From Parasphingopyxis algicola (GTDB taxonomy: Bacteria; Pseudomonadota; Alphaproteobacteria; Sphingomonadales; Sphingomonadaceae), in the NCBI RefSeq assembly GCF_013378075.1, contig NZ_CP051131.1, positions 1,674,001 through 1,738,000 of the forward strand: 64,000 nucleotides of DNA, given 5' to 3'. The notes beneath the pieces are model-generated. The model searched no databases, was not told the origin of the DNA, and saw nothing but the letters and a program-made list of their open reading frames with translations. Shown one piece after another: positions 26,987 to 35,409 of this stretch (position 1 is its first letter; each line of letters opens with the position of its first letter). The position numbers and the translations under genes were made by a program.

Positions 26987-27898
26987 ATGAAAAGCGATAT
27001 CGATCATCTGCCCCAGGCCAAGCAGCGCGAGCTGGAGCGGGCGGTGGAGATCCTCCATGCCGAGTTCGCCGATGCGATGAAGCATGCCTCCTCGCAGAAG
27101 AAGAAGGACGGGCGCATCCTCAAGATCATCCTGTTCGGATCGTACGCCCGAGGCAATTGGGTCGACGAACCCCATACCGCCAAGGGATACCAGAGCGACT
27201 TCGATCTGCTGATCGTCGTCAATCATGAGCGCGTCGTCGACTTCTCGACCTACTGGTACCGGGCTGAAGACCGGCTGATGCACGAGCCGACGATCAAGCG
27301 CCCGGTCAATTTCATCGTCCACACATTGAGCGACGTGAACAACGCGCTTGCCCAAGGACAGTATTTCTTCTCCGATGTGATCGAGGAGGGCATCGCGCTC
27401 TACGAGCTCAAAGGCGAGAAGCCGTTTGTCACACCGCAGCCGCCAAGCCCAGAAGCGGCGCTGGAGGTCGCCAAAGAGCACCATGAGTTCTGGATGAAAA
27501 ACGCGGATGATTATTTTCGCCAATATACCCACGCCGTTAACGATGGCGCGGCAAACGTCGCGGCATTCGACCTTCATCAGGCCGTCGAACGCTACTACAC
27601 GGCCTTGCTATTGGTACAGACCAACTATTCGCCAGCGTCACACAACATCAAATTCCTGCGTTCATTGGCCGAGGACCAGGACCCACGCCTGATCGATGTC
27701 TGGCCGCGCGAGACGAAGGCCGATCGCCGCGCCTTTGAACTTTTGAAACGCGCCTATGTCGAAGCACGCTACTCCAAACACTACAAGATCACCGCCGATG
27801 AACTGGCTTGGCTGGGCGAGCGGGCCGAAGCGCTCAGGGATATGGTCGCGGCGATTTGCGTCGAGCGGATCGATGCTTTGGCTAACCAGACAGCATAG
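26987..27898 (+). CDS. Nucleotidyltransferase-HEPN fusion protein
   Basis: A 303-residue protein. Residues about 35-90 are a minimal nucleotidyltransferase domain: IILFGSYARGNW followed by SDFDLLIVV, giving the GS...DxD catalytic pattern. Residues about 160-290 form a helical HEPN domain (AFDLHQAVERYYTALLLVQ, then HNIKFLRSLAED, then AYVEARYSKHYKI). Separate MNT/HEPN pairs act as toxin-antitoxin modules in which the MNT part AMPylates the HEPN RNase; here both are in one chain. It converges with the DUF6118 gene, overlapping by 17 bases. Confidence 0.82.
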   Translation: MKSDIDHLPQAKQRELERAVEILHAEFADAMKHASSQKKKDGRILKIILFGSYARGNWVDEPHTAKGYQSDFDLLIVVNHERVVDFSTYWYRAEDRLMHEPTIKRPVNFIVHTLSDVNNALAQGQYFFSDVIEEGIALYELKGEKPFVTPQPPSPEAALEVAKEHHEFWMKNADDYFRQYTHAVNDGAANVAAFDLHQAVERYYTALLLVQTNYSPASHNIKFLRSLAEDQDPRLIDVWPRETKADRRAFELLKRAYVEARYSKHYKITADELAWLGERAEALRDMVAAICVERIDALANQTA

Positions 27899-28376
27899 CG
27901 GTCCAGCTCTCGGGCAACGCGCGCAAGATCATGCCCGGGACGAACGCCCACAGGAGCGCACCTGCGACCATCCCTCCCACCGCACTCCGGATCACCCATC
28001 GCCGCTGCTCGTTCGCCGTGCGCCCGGATTTCATTGCTCTGCTGAGCGCGGCGGCCGTCCGCTCCATTGCCATCTGCGCTTCACGCAACGCCGCAACATC
28101 CTCGCGCCGCGCTTCGGCACCGGCGGCCGTAATCTGCCGCGTGATCGTCTCCGGCGTCAGCCCAAGCGCCGGACGCTCGGCCAACGCTTGAATCGCCCGG
28201 GCCTGGCGTTCCACCTGCCGCACGATCTCCCCGAGCGTCACGCTATAGTCAGGCGCGGCCTCTTCGGCCCGCTCGGCGGCCAGCCCCTCGACCGCGCGGC
28301 GCAGCAACGCCACCTCGACCCGCAACGCCGCAAAGGCTTCGACCGCCGCGTCGCCGCTATCTTCCACGTCGGTCAT
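27882..28376 (-). CDS. DUF6118-like protein next to TraA
   Basis: A 164-residue protein read from ATG at 28376, which has a strong GAAAGGAGA site. A long helical, coiled-coil-prone region (about 10-115, many Ala/Glu/Arg, e.g. ALRVEVALLRRAVEGLAAE) is followed by one C-terminal membrane helix (about 130-150, SAVGGMVAGALLWAFVPGMI). Proteins of this shape commonly follow TraA relaxase genes in alphaproteobacterial plasmids, so a role in mobilisation is inferred from position. It is 28 bases downstream of traA on the same strand. Confidence 0.7.
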   Translation of the reverse strand: MTDVEDSGDAAVEAFAALRVEVALLRRAVEGLAAERAEEAAPDYSVTLGEIVRQVERQARAIQALAERPALGLTPETITRQITAAGAEARREDVAALREAQMAMERTAAALSRAMKSGRTANEQRRWVIRSAVGGMVAGALLWAFVPGMILRALPESWTAMLSG

Positions 28377-28404
28377 GTTTGTCTCCTTTCCGGGCATATG
28401 TTCG

Positions 28405-31269
28405 CTAGCGCCCCAGCCCGCGCCCACGCGCCAGCCCCAGATAGTGGACAAGCTGGCGCGCCAGACTGCGGCCCGGCATCAAATTGGTGTCGATGTTGAG
28501 CCCTAGCTCGCGGGCCCGCGGCCGGAGCAGCGATTCAACCTGCGGGTCGCGCTCCAGGCTTTTCGCCATCGCCCCCATGCTGCCCGTGACCTGATGCATG
28601 CCCCTCCGGTCGCCGGCCCGGTAGAGCTGGGTGCGCTCGCGATGCAGCGCCTGCCAGCGTCTGACGAACCGCTGGGCGCGCAGATGCGGATCGGTCCACA
28701 CCCGAGCCTCGTGCTGCATCGCGCGGATGGCGCGGCCGGTGCGTCCATCGGCCGCCTCGCCGATCAGCCCCTTCTCCTGCGCAAAGGCCCGGTCCAGATC
28801 GCGCGAAGCGTGTTTGTCGATGGCGTTAAGCGTGTCGCGGGCGCTCTCCAGCGCCTGGCGCTGATGCGGCAGCACCGGCAGGCCCTGATCGCGCATCCGG
28901 ACAGCGGCCTGCAGGCTGCGCGCATAGCGGATAACCGCTCGGCGCCGATGCGACGCGTTTTGCGCGCGCTCGGTTGACCGCTCTTCCCCCTTCCCTATCC
29001 TGGCCGGGCGGAACCCGGCGAACATACCGCGCGGCTCGGGCGATCTCTCTCCTCTTTCCGGCAACCGTATCGCGCGCCGCTCCACATAATCGCTGGCCAT
29101 ATCCTTGGGCCGCGCCCGCGACAGGGTGCGCACGAGCTGGCGGTGGTCGCCAAAATCGTCCCGCCCATAATGAAGCTGCACCGTATCGCGGTGGCGCGAC
29201 AGCGCGACATAGGCGGCGTGGCGGTCGAGCCCGGGCGTCGCCAGCAGATGCGCCCGGTCGACCGTCACGCCCTGCGCCTTGTGGATCGTCGCCGCATAGC
29301 CATGATCGATATGGGCATAATCCTTCACATCGAACGCTACGCGGCTACCGCTATCGAGCCGCACCGTCATATCGCCGCGGCCGACCCGTTCGATCGTGCC
29401 GAGCGTCCCGTTCTTGACGCCCAGACCGCGTTCGTTGCGCAGGAACAGAAGCCGGTCGCCAGGTGCGAACGTCCGGCTGCCACGCTCGACCGTGACGCGC
29501 ACATCTTCGCCCAGCTCCCCGGCCTCGCGCAGCCGCCAGCGCGCCAGCCTGTTCAATGCCCGCACCTCGGCATTGGTATGGGTCAGGATCATCCGCGATT
29601 GATCGGGCGCGGCGCGCCGTTCGCCATCCCAGCGATCGATCAGACTTGCACGGGCCTGCTCCCGGTTCTCCGCCGCATGCACCATGCCATGATCGCGATA
29701 GGCGGCCAGCGCCTCGCCGGTACGTCCGGTCGCCAGCTGACGCGTCGCCTGTTTTTGCCAGTCGGCGCGCTGCCGTCTTACCGTGCCGATCTCGGCATGG
29801 GGATGGTGTTCGGCAATGGACCGGAACGCGGCCCCCGCCTCGATTGCCTGCAACTGTTCGGCATCGCCGACCAGCACGACTTTGGCGCGGCGTCTGTGCG
29901 CTTCGGTCAGCACCCGCTCCATCTGGCGCGTGCCGATCATCCCGGCCTCGTCGATCACGAGTATATCGCGCTCGGTGAGCGTATCGCGTCCGCCCGCCCA
30001 GCCATGCTCCATGCTGGCGATGGTGCGCGACGGGATCGCCGAGCCCTGTTGGAGATTTTCCGCCGCGATGCCCGAGAGCGCGAGCCCCTGCACGCGGTAG
30101 CCGCATTGCTCCCACGCATCTTTTGCGACCCCGAGCACCGCCGATTTGCCGCTGCCGGCATAGCCGAGCACGATGCCGAGATCGCGCCCGTCGGTGATAT
30201 GCGCGAACGCAGCGCGCTGTTCGCCCGATAGCGCGAGACCGCGTTTTGCGGCGAGGGCCTGCGCGCGTTCCCGGCTACGCTCGGTCACGCGATGCTGTTC
30301 GCGGCGTGCCATGCGTTCGGTAGCCCGCTCCAACCGCTTTTCGGCGGCCAGCATCGCGCGGCTCGTGAAGCGCTCCCAACCATGCCCGTCCCTCCCCAAC
30401 GCCACCAGCTCCGACGATCCGCATACCGCCGCCATGACGCGGTCGAACTGGTCCTTGCCGTCCGAATGGCGATGGACGAACCGAGCGAGATCGCGAGTGG
30501 TGAACGTCGCCTGTTGGTGGGTGATCGCATCCAAGGCGAGCGATGGCATGGTGATGATCCGGTCGCCGTTAGCGCGCGCGATCGCGCGATGCTCGTCGAG
30601 CCGCTCGGCCTCGAGCCCCTGCGCGATCCGGCGCGGCGTCGCCGGCCCGATCTTGTGCTGCGGTTCGAGATCGATGCCCTGGTCTTCGAGGCTGCGATGA
30701 TCGATCCGGGCTTCGATGCCGAGCTCGGCGAGGCGCGCATTGGCATGGTCGGCCCAGGCTTCGCGCCACTCTTCGATCTGGCGTCTGCTGTTCCAGTCAC
30801 GCACCTTCTTGCCGAACCCGTCCCTGTCCACCTCGCGCATGGTCAGCATGACATGGGCATGCGGCCGGGCCAGCCCGTCCTCGCCCCTATCCCAGTGCAC
30901 GTTGAGATCGGCGATCATGCCTTTTTCGACGAACTCGTGTTCAACAAAATCGCGGGCCAAGGCGATGCCTTGCGCCTCGGTCAGCTCCCGCGGAATCGCG
31001 AACTCAACCTCGCGCGCGAGCTGCGCGTCCTTTCTGACCTCGCCCGCCTCGACCGCGTTCCACAGCGCCGCGCGGTCCGACAGATGCTCGGGCGCTTCGT
31101 CCGGCAGCAGGATTTCCGAATGCACCACGCCGGCCTTGTTGGTGAAGTCGTGCGCCCGGTCGATCCGGTGGTCGTGCAGGCGTTCGGCGGCGCGATAGGC
31201 GGCCGCCGCAACGGCGCTCGCGCCCGTCGCGCGGCCGATCACTTTGACGTGCAGATGGTAGATCGCCAT
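28405..31269 (-). CDS. traA: Ti-type conjugative relaxase/helicase TraA (MOBQ)
   Basis: A 954-residue bifunctional protein that nicks oriT and unwinds the transferred strand. The N-terminal MobA/MobL relaxase begins MAIYHLHVKVIGRATGASAV and has the metal-binding HVHWDR-like NVHWDRGEDGLARPHAHVML histidine motif. The RecD-like helicase has Walker A LGYAGSGKSAV, DILVIDEAGMIG and the UvrD-type end VALSRHRDTVQLHYG. The C-terminal third is Arg-rich and helical. ATG at 31269 is the start of the relaxase fold. It is divergent from traC, with a recognisable oriT between them. Confidence 0.92.
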   Translation of the reverse strand: MAIYHLHVKVIGRATGASAVAAAAYRAAERLHDHRIDRAHDFTNKAGVVHSEILLPDEAPEHLSDRAALWNAVEAGEVRKDAQLAREVEFAIPRELTEAQGIALARDFVEHEFVEKGMIADLNVHWDRGEDGLARPHAHVMLTMREVDRDGFGKKVRDWNSRRQIEEWREAWADHANARLAELGIEARIDHRSLEDQGIDLEPQHKIGPATPRRIAQGLEAERLDEHRAIARANGDRIITMPSLALDAITHQQATFTTRDLARFVHRHSDGKDQFDRVMAAVCGSSELVALGRDGHGWERFTSRAMLAAEKRLERATERMARREQHRVTERSRERAQALAAKRGLALSGEQRAAFAHITDGRDLGIVLGYAGSGKSAVLGVAKDAWEQCGYRVQGLALSGIAAENLQQGSAIPSRTIASMEHGWAGGRDTLTERDILVIDEAGMIGTRQMERVLTEAHRRRAKVVLVGDAEQLQAIEAGAAFRSIAEHHPHAEIGTVRRQRADWQKQATRQLATGRTGEALAAYRDHGMVHAAENREQARASLIDRWDGERRAAPDQSRMILTHTNAEVRALNRLARWRLREAGELGEDVRVTVERGSRTFAPGDRLLFLRNERGLGVKNGTLGTIERVGRGDMTVRLDSGSRVAFDVKDYAHIDHGYAATIHKAQGVTVDRAHLLATPGLDRHAAYVALSRHRDTVQLHYGRDDFGDHRQLVRTLSRARPKDMASDYVERRAIRLPERGERSPEPRGMFAGFRPARIGKGEERSTERAQNASHRRRAVIRYARSLQAAVRMRDQGLPVLPHQRQALESARDTLNAIDKHASRDLDRAFAQEKGLIGEAADGRTGRAIRAMQHEARVWTDPHLRAQRFVRRWQALHRERTQLYRAGDRRGMHQVTGSMGAMAKSLERDPQVESLLRPRARELGLNIDTNLMPGRSLARQLVHYLGLARGRGLGR

Positions 31270-31298
31270 GGCGGCATACCATCTACACCCTGCAAGCC

Positions 31299-31327
31299 AC
31301 GTCGGCACGACGTATAAGCGCGCCCTC
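31299..31327 (+). other. Origin of transfer (oriT), MOBQ/Ti-type nick region
   Basis: An inverted repeat ACGTCG-gca-CGACGT (31299-31313) is followed directly by TAAGCGCGCCCTC (31315-31327). Ti-plasmid oriT and the RSF1010 nick region have very similar TAATTGCGCCCT and TAAGTGCGCCCT cores. The position between the divergent traA and traC genes is also where Ti plasmids place oriT. The exact nick site is not deduced from the sequence. Confidence 0.75.
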
Positions 31328-31441
31328 ACCAGAAATTTTCTTGTTCGGGACCAGGCCGTGCCACGCCGTTCCGGTAACATGGCAGCCATTGGCGGCGGCA
31401 TCGATTAGGCTAAGCGCATCACGCGAGACAAGGAGAATGTG

Positions 31442-31747
31442 ATGCGTAAACCGCGCGATTTTGATGCTGAGCTCAAAGCGCTGCAGGACAAAACCAAAGC
31501 GCTCAAGGAGAACAAGGTCCGACAGCTGGGCGAGCTCGTCACCGCCACCGGCGCCGATGCCATCGGGGTCGAGATATTGGCCGGCGCGTTGCTGGCGGCC
31601 AGCGATACAACCGATGCTGCAACAAAGGAGGCGTGGCGCGAGCGCGGCGAAGGGTTCTTTCAAAGCAAGACGCGAAAAGCTCCGCGCAAAGCTGGTCGCG
31701 ACGCTAGCAGCGCTGCGCCGGGCACGAGCGGCCCGGCATCGGGTTGA
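31442..31747 (+). CDS. traC: Conjugal transfer protein TraC
   Basis: A 101-residue hydrophilic protein: MRKPRDFDAELKALQDKTKA, then ENKVRQLGELVTATGADAIGVEILAGALL. The basic C-terminus (SKTRKAPRKAGRD) could bind DNA. This matches TraC of Ti-type systems, an accessory DNA-processing protein at oriT. The start at 31442 has AAGGAG six bases upstream; a GTG sits one codon earlier. traD follows after 22 bases. Confidence 0.75.
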   Translation: MRKPRDFDAELKALQDKTKALKENKVRQLGELVTATGADAIGVEILAGALLAASDTTDAATKEAWRERGEGFFQSKTRKAPRKAGRDASSAAPGTSGPASG

Positions 31748-31769
31748 GGCCGCCCGCGCCCGCCACGAT

Positions 31770-32021
31770 ATGCGGGACTGGGTCGTGAAGCGCCGCGAGC
31801 GCACGCGCCGGCTGATCGAGCTCGGCGGGCTGGTCAGCAAAGCCGGGCTCGTTGAGCTGACCGATGACGATCGGGCGGTGCTTTATGGCGCGTTCCTCGG
31901 CCTCGCCGGCAAGCTGTCTGGCGAGCAGCGCGAACAGGCGATCATGCTTTGGCGCAGACGCGGGAAGCGGGCGTTTAAGGCGGATGTGGAGAAAACAAAA
32001 CGCAACGAGACGGCGCGCTAA
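31770..32021 (+). CDS. traD: Conjugal transfer protein TraD
   Basis: An 83-residue protein beginning MRDWVVKRRERTRRLIELGG with the family's IELGGLVSKAGL motif, followed by VLYGAFLGLAGKLSGEQREQ and a basic tail. This is the Ti-type TraD small protein, not the F-plasmid coupling protein. The frame extends upstream through traC as a shadow; ATG at 31770 fits the family N-terminus. No TraG coupling protein follows, unlike in complete Ti-type traCDG operons. Confidence 0.72.
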   Translation: MRDWVVKRRERTRRLIELGGLVSKAGLVELTDDDRAVLYGAFLGLAGKLSGEQREQAIMLWRRRGKRAFKADVEKTKRNETAR

Positions 32022-32359
32022 AAATCGCGGTCGCGGCTATGCCGGACAGTAAGGATGATGACCATCGCATGCACGGTTTTTCGCAACGCAAACAAAAGGA
32101 GACGGCAAGGCTGCTTGCCGTCCCCAGACGTCGGCGTGACCTATGGCGCCGACGAGAAATTGCGACATCGCAATTTTTCCAATTCCGTGAATTGCGGTTC
32201 GGCAAGGGATCGAGTCAAGATCGAGCGGTGACCATGACGGATGCGGATGGTGCGATAAAGTGATCGCAACACGGTTCGGGCTGTTCTGATCAGGATTGCC
32301 AAGGTTTTGATGATGGAAAAGTCCCCGCGCTCCGGAAAGCGCGGGGGCCTGGAACCGCG
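32022..32359. other. Intergenic DNA with two hairpins, no supported gene
   Basis: Contains a 9-bp-stem hairpin at 32101-32122 (GACGGCAAG / CTTGCCGTC), which in the reverse direction is followed by a short T run, and the stronger terminator listed separately. A 74-codon forward frame at 32039 has no ribosome site and runs through the hairpin, so I do not call it. Confidence 0.5.
32323..32346 (-). terminator. Rho-independent terminator of the DUF736 gene
   Basis: A 9-bp GC stem, CCCCGCGCT (32323-32331) with AGCGCGGGG (32338-32346), and a 6-base loop. On the reverse strand it lies just past the DUF736 stop and is followed by GACTTTTCC. Confidence 0.75.
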
Positions 32360-32680
32360 TCAGCCGCGCGGGTTCCAGAGGATCGCCATCCGGTCGTCTT
32401 CGCCGGCAGCGCGGCCGAGATTGGCGTAGATCCTGTTCGGCCCGAACTCGGGGGCGGCGAAGGTCAGCGAGACATAGGGGTTGCCGCTCACCCGGCGGGT
32501 CCGGCTCCAGCCGCCGCCGATCTCGACGCCGTCTTCGGTGCGGATGCGGTAATCGGGCTGGGCGTCGGTCTCCTTGGCGGTGTTCTCGACGATGCGGATG
32601 CGCTTCTTGAGGCCCATCGTCGCGAGCGTGCCTTCGAACCCGGTTTCGGTACGCGTTACATATCCCGGTGCTTGTGCCAT
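32360..32680 (-). CDS. DUF736 family protein
   Basis: A 106-residue protein typical of alphaproteobacterial plasmids and ICEs. It starts MAQAPGYVTRTETGFEGTLA (DUF736 proteins usually begin with a similar short polar stretch) and contains KRIRIVENTAKETDAQPDYRI, YVSLTFAAPEFG and AILWNPRG. It has a strong AAAAGGAGA site and its own terminator. Function unknown; it is a marker of conjugative-element backbone. Confidence 0.85.
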   Translation of the reverse strand: MAQAPGYVTRTETGFEGTLATMGLKKRIRIVENTAKETDAQPDYRIRTEDGVEIGGGWSRTRRVSGNPYVSLTFAAPEFGPNRIYANLGRAAGEDDRMAILWNPRG

Positions 32681-33177
32681 CTTACAGTCTCCTTTTGGTT
32701 GCGAGCGGGGCGCCCATCGCCCTGCTGACGCGGGACCATTGATGGCGGGTGGCGGGCGCATGCACCTGGAGGGCCAAAGCGCAGCGCAGGACCGGCGCGA
32801 GGCGCTTTTTTGATAGCGAAGCGAGCGCGAGGAGCCGCGCAGCGGCGGGGAAAAAGTGCTGAGAGCGCCGGTTGTATACGGACGCCGTCTGCCATAGGTC
32901 CAAGAGCGCAAAGCAGGGCGATGGGTGCGACGCCAAGACCCAATTGCTGAGAGACAATTCGTGATGCGGCGTCTCTTGGGCTATAAACGCGCAAAGGGCG
33001 GGATTGATGGCCGTACCCCCATGCATCCGTTGACAACTATCAAAACAAGCCTGTTAGCTTGCCGGAAAACTAATTTCGTAACGGGAACGCGCCTCCGACG
33101 TCATCTCTCAATCATTTAGCGAAACCGTCGCCATAGTTCCATTTATGTGAAAGATGTCGAAAATGCTGAAATTTGCT
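32681..33177. other. Boundary region without a supported gene
   Basis: About 500 bases between the plasmid-type DUF736 gene and the pcaD operon. The left part is GC-rich with many GCGAAGCG-like runs; the right part becomes AT-richer. Reading frames here lack ribosome sites and known motifs. It probably contains the DUF736 promoter and the recombination joint between transfer block and catabolic block. Confidence 0.5.
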
Positions 33178-33969
33178 TCAACCATTCTGACATAGAAACG
33201 ACAGCATATTCCTATTGAATTCAGAAGAGCGCTCAACATTACCCAAATGCGCTGTTAGCAATCGGACCATCGTTGCAGAACGAATCTCGGCCGCTAACTC
33301 TTCCGCGCAAGTCGTTGGCGTAGCAGTGTCGAACGTTCCGTCAATAATGAGAACAGGTGCTTCGATCAGCGAAATTATTCGTCTGAGATCCATATCTCTG
33401 ATCGCCGCCGCGGATCCTGCGTACCCACGCACGTCAGTGCCGACCAACAGCTTTTTGAACGCGTTTGTCTTTGACGGATATTGCGCCCGAAAATCATCGC
33501 TGAACCAACGCTCCACGACAAGCGTGCCCACAGCGGCCATGCCCCCACGCCGAACCGTTTCTATCCGCTTATCCCATTCTGCCGGAGGCCCCATATAGGC
33601 CGCCGTATGGGCGAGCACGACGTGCGTCAGCCGTTCGGGCGCGCGAATCCCCATCCATTGCCCGACCATCCCGCCAAGCGACACACCGCAAAATGCCGCG
33701 CGCCCGATCCCCAGATGATCGAGCAATTCGATGGCATCGCGGCCTAGGCGATCGAGCGAATAGGCGCCCTGCGGGACATCGGTTTCGCCATGGCCGCGAG
33801 GATCGTATCGAAGCAACGAAAAATGTGTCCCAAACGCGTCGAGTTGGTCGTCGAACAGCGCCATGGATGTCCCCAGAGATGGAGAAAGGAGCAGTGGCGG
33901 CTTGCCATTCGCACGATAGTCATAGGCGATCCGGCAACCGTCTCCGGTGGTGAAATATTCGGCCTTCAT
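33178..33969 (-). CDS. pcaD: 3-oxoadipate enol-lactonase
   Basis: Hydrolyses beta-ketoadipate enol-lactone to beta-ketoadipate, the meeting step of the protocatechuate and catechol branches. The 263-residue alpha/beta hydrolase has the nucleophile elbow CGVSLGGM (Ser97), a later Asp in IIDGTFDTATP and His in TAHLGNVE, the pattern of PcaD. RYDPRGHGETDVP is the oxyanion-region loop. The ATG overlaps the CoA-transferase stop (ATGA). Last gene of the reverse alpha-1 operon. Confidence 0.88.
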   Translation of the reverse strand: MKAEYFTTGDGCRIAYDYRANGKPPLLLSPSLGTSMALFDDQLDAFGTHFSLLRYDPRGHGETDVPQGAYSLDRLGRDAIELLDHLGIGRAAFCGVSLGGMVGQWMGIRAPERLTHVVLAHTAAYMGPPAEWDKRIETVRRGGMAAVGTLVVERWFSDDFRAQYPSKTNAFKKLLVGTDVRGYAGSAAAIRDMDLRRIISLIEAPVLIIDGTFDTATPTTCAEELAAEIRSATMVRLLTAHLGNVERSSEFNRNMLSFLCQNG

Positions 33970-34673
33970 GCTGGTCTCTCGCGCACTGTGCGCTGTTCTA
34001 TCCGTCGCTCGTATCGCGCGCCCTGGACGATCCGATCGACATAGATGCCCGGCGTATGAATATGATCGGGATCGAGATCGCCCAGCTCGACCAGATGTTC
34101 GACCTCCGCGATCGTGACATCGGCGGCGGTCGCCATGGATGGATTGAAGTTACGCGCGGTCTTGCGATAAACGAGATTGCCTTCCGGATCGCCCTTCCAG
34201 GCCTTGACCAGAGCGATATCGGCGCGCAGCCACCGCTCGCGCACATAGATCCGATCGTCAAATTCTTCGATGGGCTTGCCTTCGGCGACGACCGTTCCAA
34301 CGCCTGTGGCAGTATAGAAAGCAGGAATACCCGCGCCGCCGGCTCGGATACGTTCGGCCAAAGTGCCTTGCGGATTAAGCTCCAGTTCGAGCTCGCCCGA
34401 CAGATAGAGCTGCTCGAACAGCTTGTTATCGCCAATATAGGAGGCGATCATTTTTTTGATCTGACCGTTGGCCAGCAGCAGATACAGTCCAAAACCGTCT
34501 GCCCCGCAATTGTTGGAAATCACGGTCAGATTTTTGATACCGGAATCGCGGATTACCGGAATGAGATTTTCAGGATTGCCGACCAGTCCGAAGCCGCCCG
34601 ACATAAGCGTCAGGCCATCGCGCAAAAGGCCGTCCAGGGCGGCGGCCGCATTCGGACAAGTTTTTTTCCTCAT
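33966..34673 (-). CDS. pcaI: 3-oxoacid/3-oxoadipate CoA-transferase subunit A
   Basis: A 235-residue family I CoA-transferase alpha subunit. It has TLMSGGFGLVGNPENLI, ISNNCGADGFGLYLL and the hallmark LELNPQGTLAERIRAGGAGIPAF. With a beta subunit it should transfer CoA from succinyl-CoA to 3-oxoadipate. The catalytic Glu of this family sits in subunit B, and no subunit-B gene is present in this window. The start at 34673 fits the family N-terminus; the frame upstream is a shadow of the next gene. Confidence 0.85.
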   Translation of the reverse strand: MRKKTCPNAAAALDGLLRDGLTLMSGGFGLVGNPENLIPVIRDSGIKNLTVISNNCGADGFGLYLLLANGQIKKMIASYIGDNKLFEQLYLSGELELELNPQGTLAERIRAGGAGIPAFYTATGVGTVVAEGKPIEEFDDRIYVRERWLRADIALVKAWKGDPEGNLVYRKTARNFNPSMATAADVTIAEVEHLVELGDLDPDHIHTPGIYVDRIVQGARYERRIEQRTVRERPA

Positions 34674-34695
34674 CGCTTGGATAGCGGAAGCACGG

Positions 34696-35292
34696 CTATG
34701 ATTCTTCGTGCCTTCCAACCTCCCATTTCGTCGATTTGAGATGCTCTTCGGCAAAATCGCGCGGGATTTCCTCGAGCACCGTCCCCATCGAAGCGTTCCA
34801 GCGGTTGTACCAGCCATAATAGGCCACGACATTGAGTATCTCTATGATCTCCTCATCACTGAAATAGCGGCGCAGCGCCTCATAATTCTCTTCTGTCACC
34901 GCGTTGGGCACCGATGCCGCCGCGCGTGCGAAGTCAAGCGCGGCGCGATCAGCTTCGTCGAACAGGTCATTGGTTTCATATTCCCACACATGATCGATCT
35001 TTTCCGCCGCCGCGCCCGCACGCGAGGCATTGGCCGCTGTATGTGCCAGACAGAAATTGCAGCCATGCGTCATGCTGGCCATAACGCCGACCAGGGTACG
35101 CAATTCCGGAGATATGCTGGTCTCCGGATCGTGCACCGCTTCCGACAAAGCGGCGAGCGCGCGCACGACCTTGGGTTTGCGCGCCAAGGTCAGCAAGGTA
35201 TTGGGCACATAGCCCATGCGCTCGGTCCAGACGTCGAAAAAGGATTGCAATTCAGGTGCATCAGAGGGCTTTAGCGGTTCGACTCCGGGCAT
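34696..35292 (-). CDS. Carboxymuconolactone decarboxylase/AhpD-family protein
   Basis: A 198-residue all-helical protein with the AhpD active-site motif HGCNFCLAHTAANA (CxxC plus His) at about 74-88 and a second helical repeat ending NVVAYYGWYNRWNA. Family members are either gamma-carboxymuconolactone decarboxylases or peroxidase-like disulphide reductases; the CxxC favours the latter. In an operon with PcaD and a Rieske oxygenase it may protect against peroxide or catalyse a lactone step. Confidence 0.78.
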   Translation of the reverse strand: MPGVEPLKPSDAPELQSFFDVWTERMGYVPNTLLTLARKPKVVRALAALSEAVHDPETSISPELRTLVGVMASMTHGCNFCLAHTAANASRAGAAAEKIDHVWEYETNDLFDEADRAALDFARAAASVPNAVTEENYEALRRYFSDEEIIEILNVVAYYGWYNRWNASMGTVLEEIPRDFAEEHLKSTKWEVGRHEES

Positions 35293-35409
35293 GGTTTATC
35301 CTCTTCAAGATTCTGGATGTCGGCTTTTCTATGCTTTCGACGCGGGCGAACGATAGGCCGTGAAACGCAATTGTTAGCTGTCGCGCGCAGCGAATCCGCC
35401 AACCGGTTT

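Noticed and set aside
29143-30231. 362-codon forward frame opposite traA
   Set aside because: Composition shadow with no motif; traA relaxase/helicase motifs are on the reverse strand.
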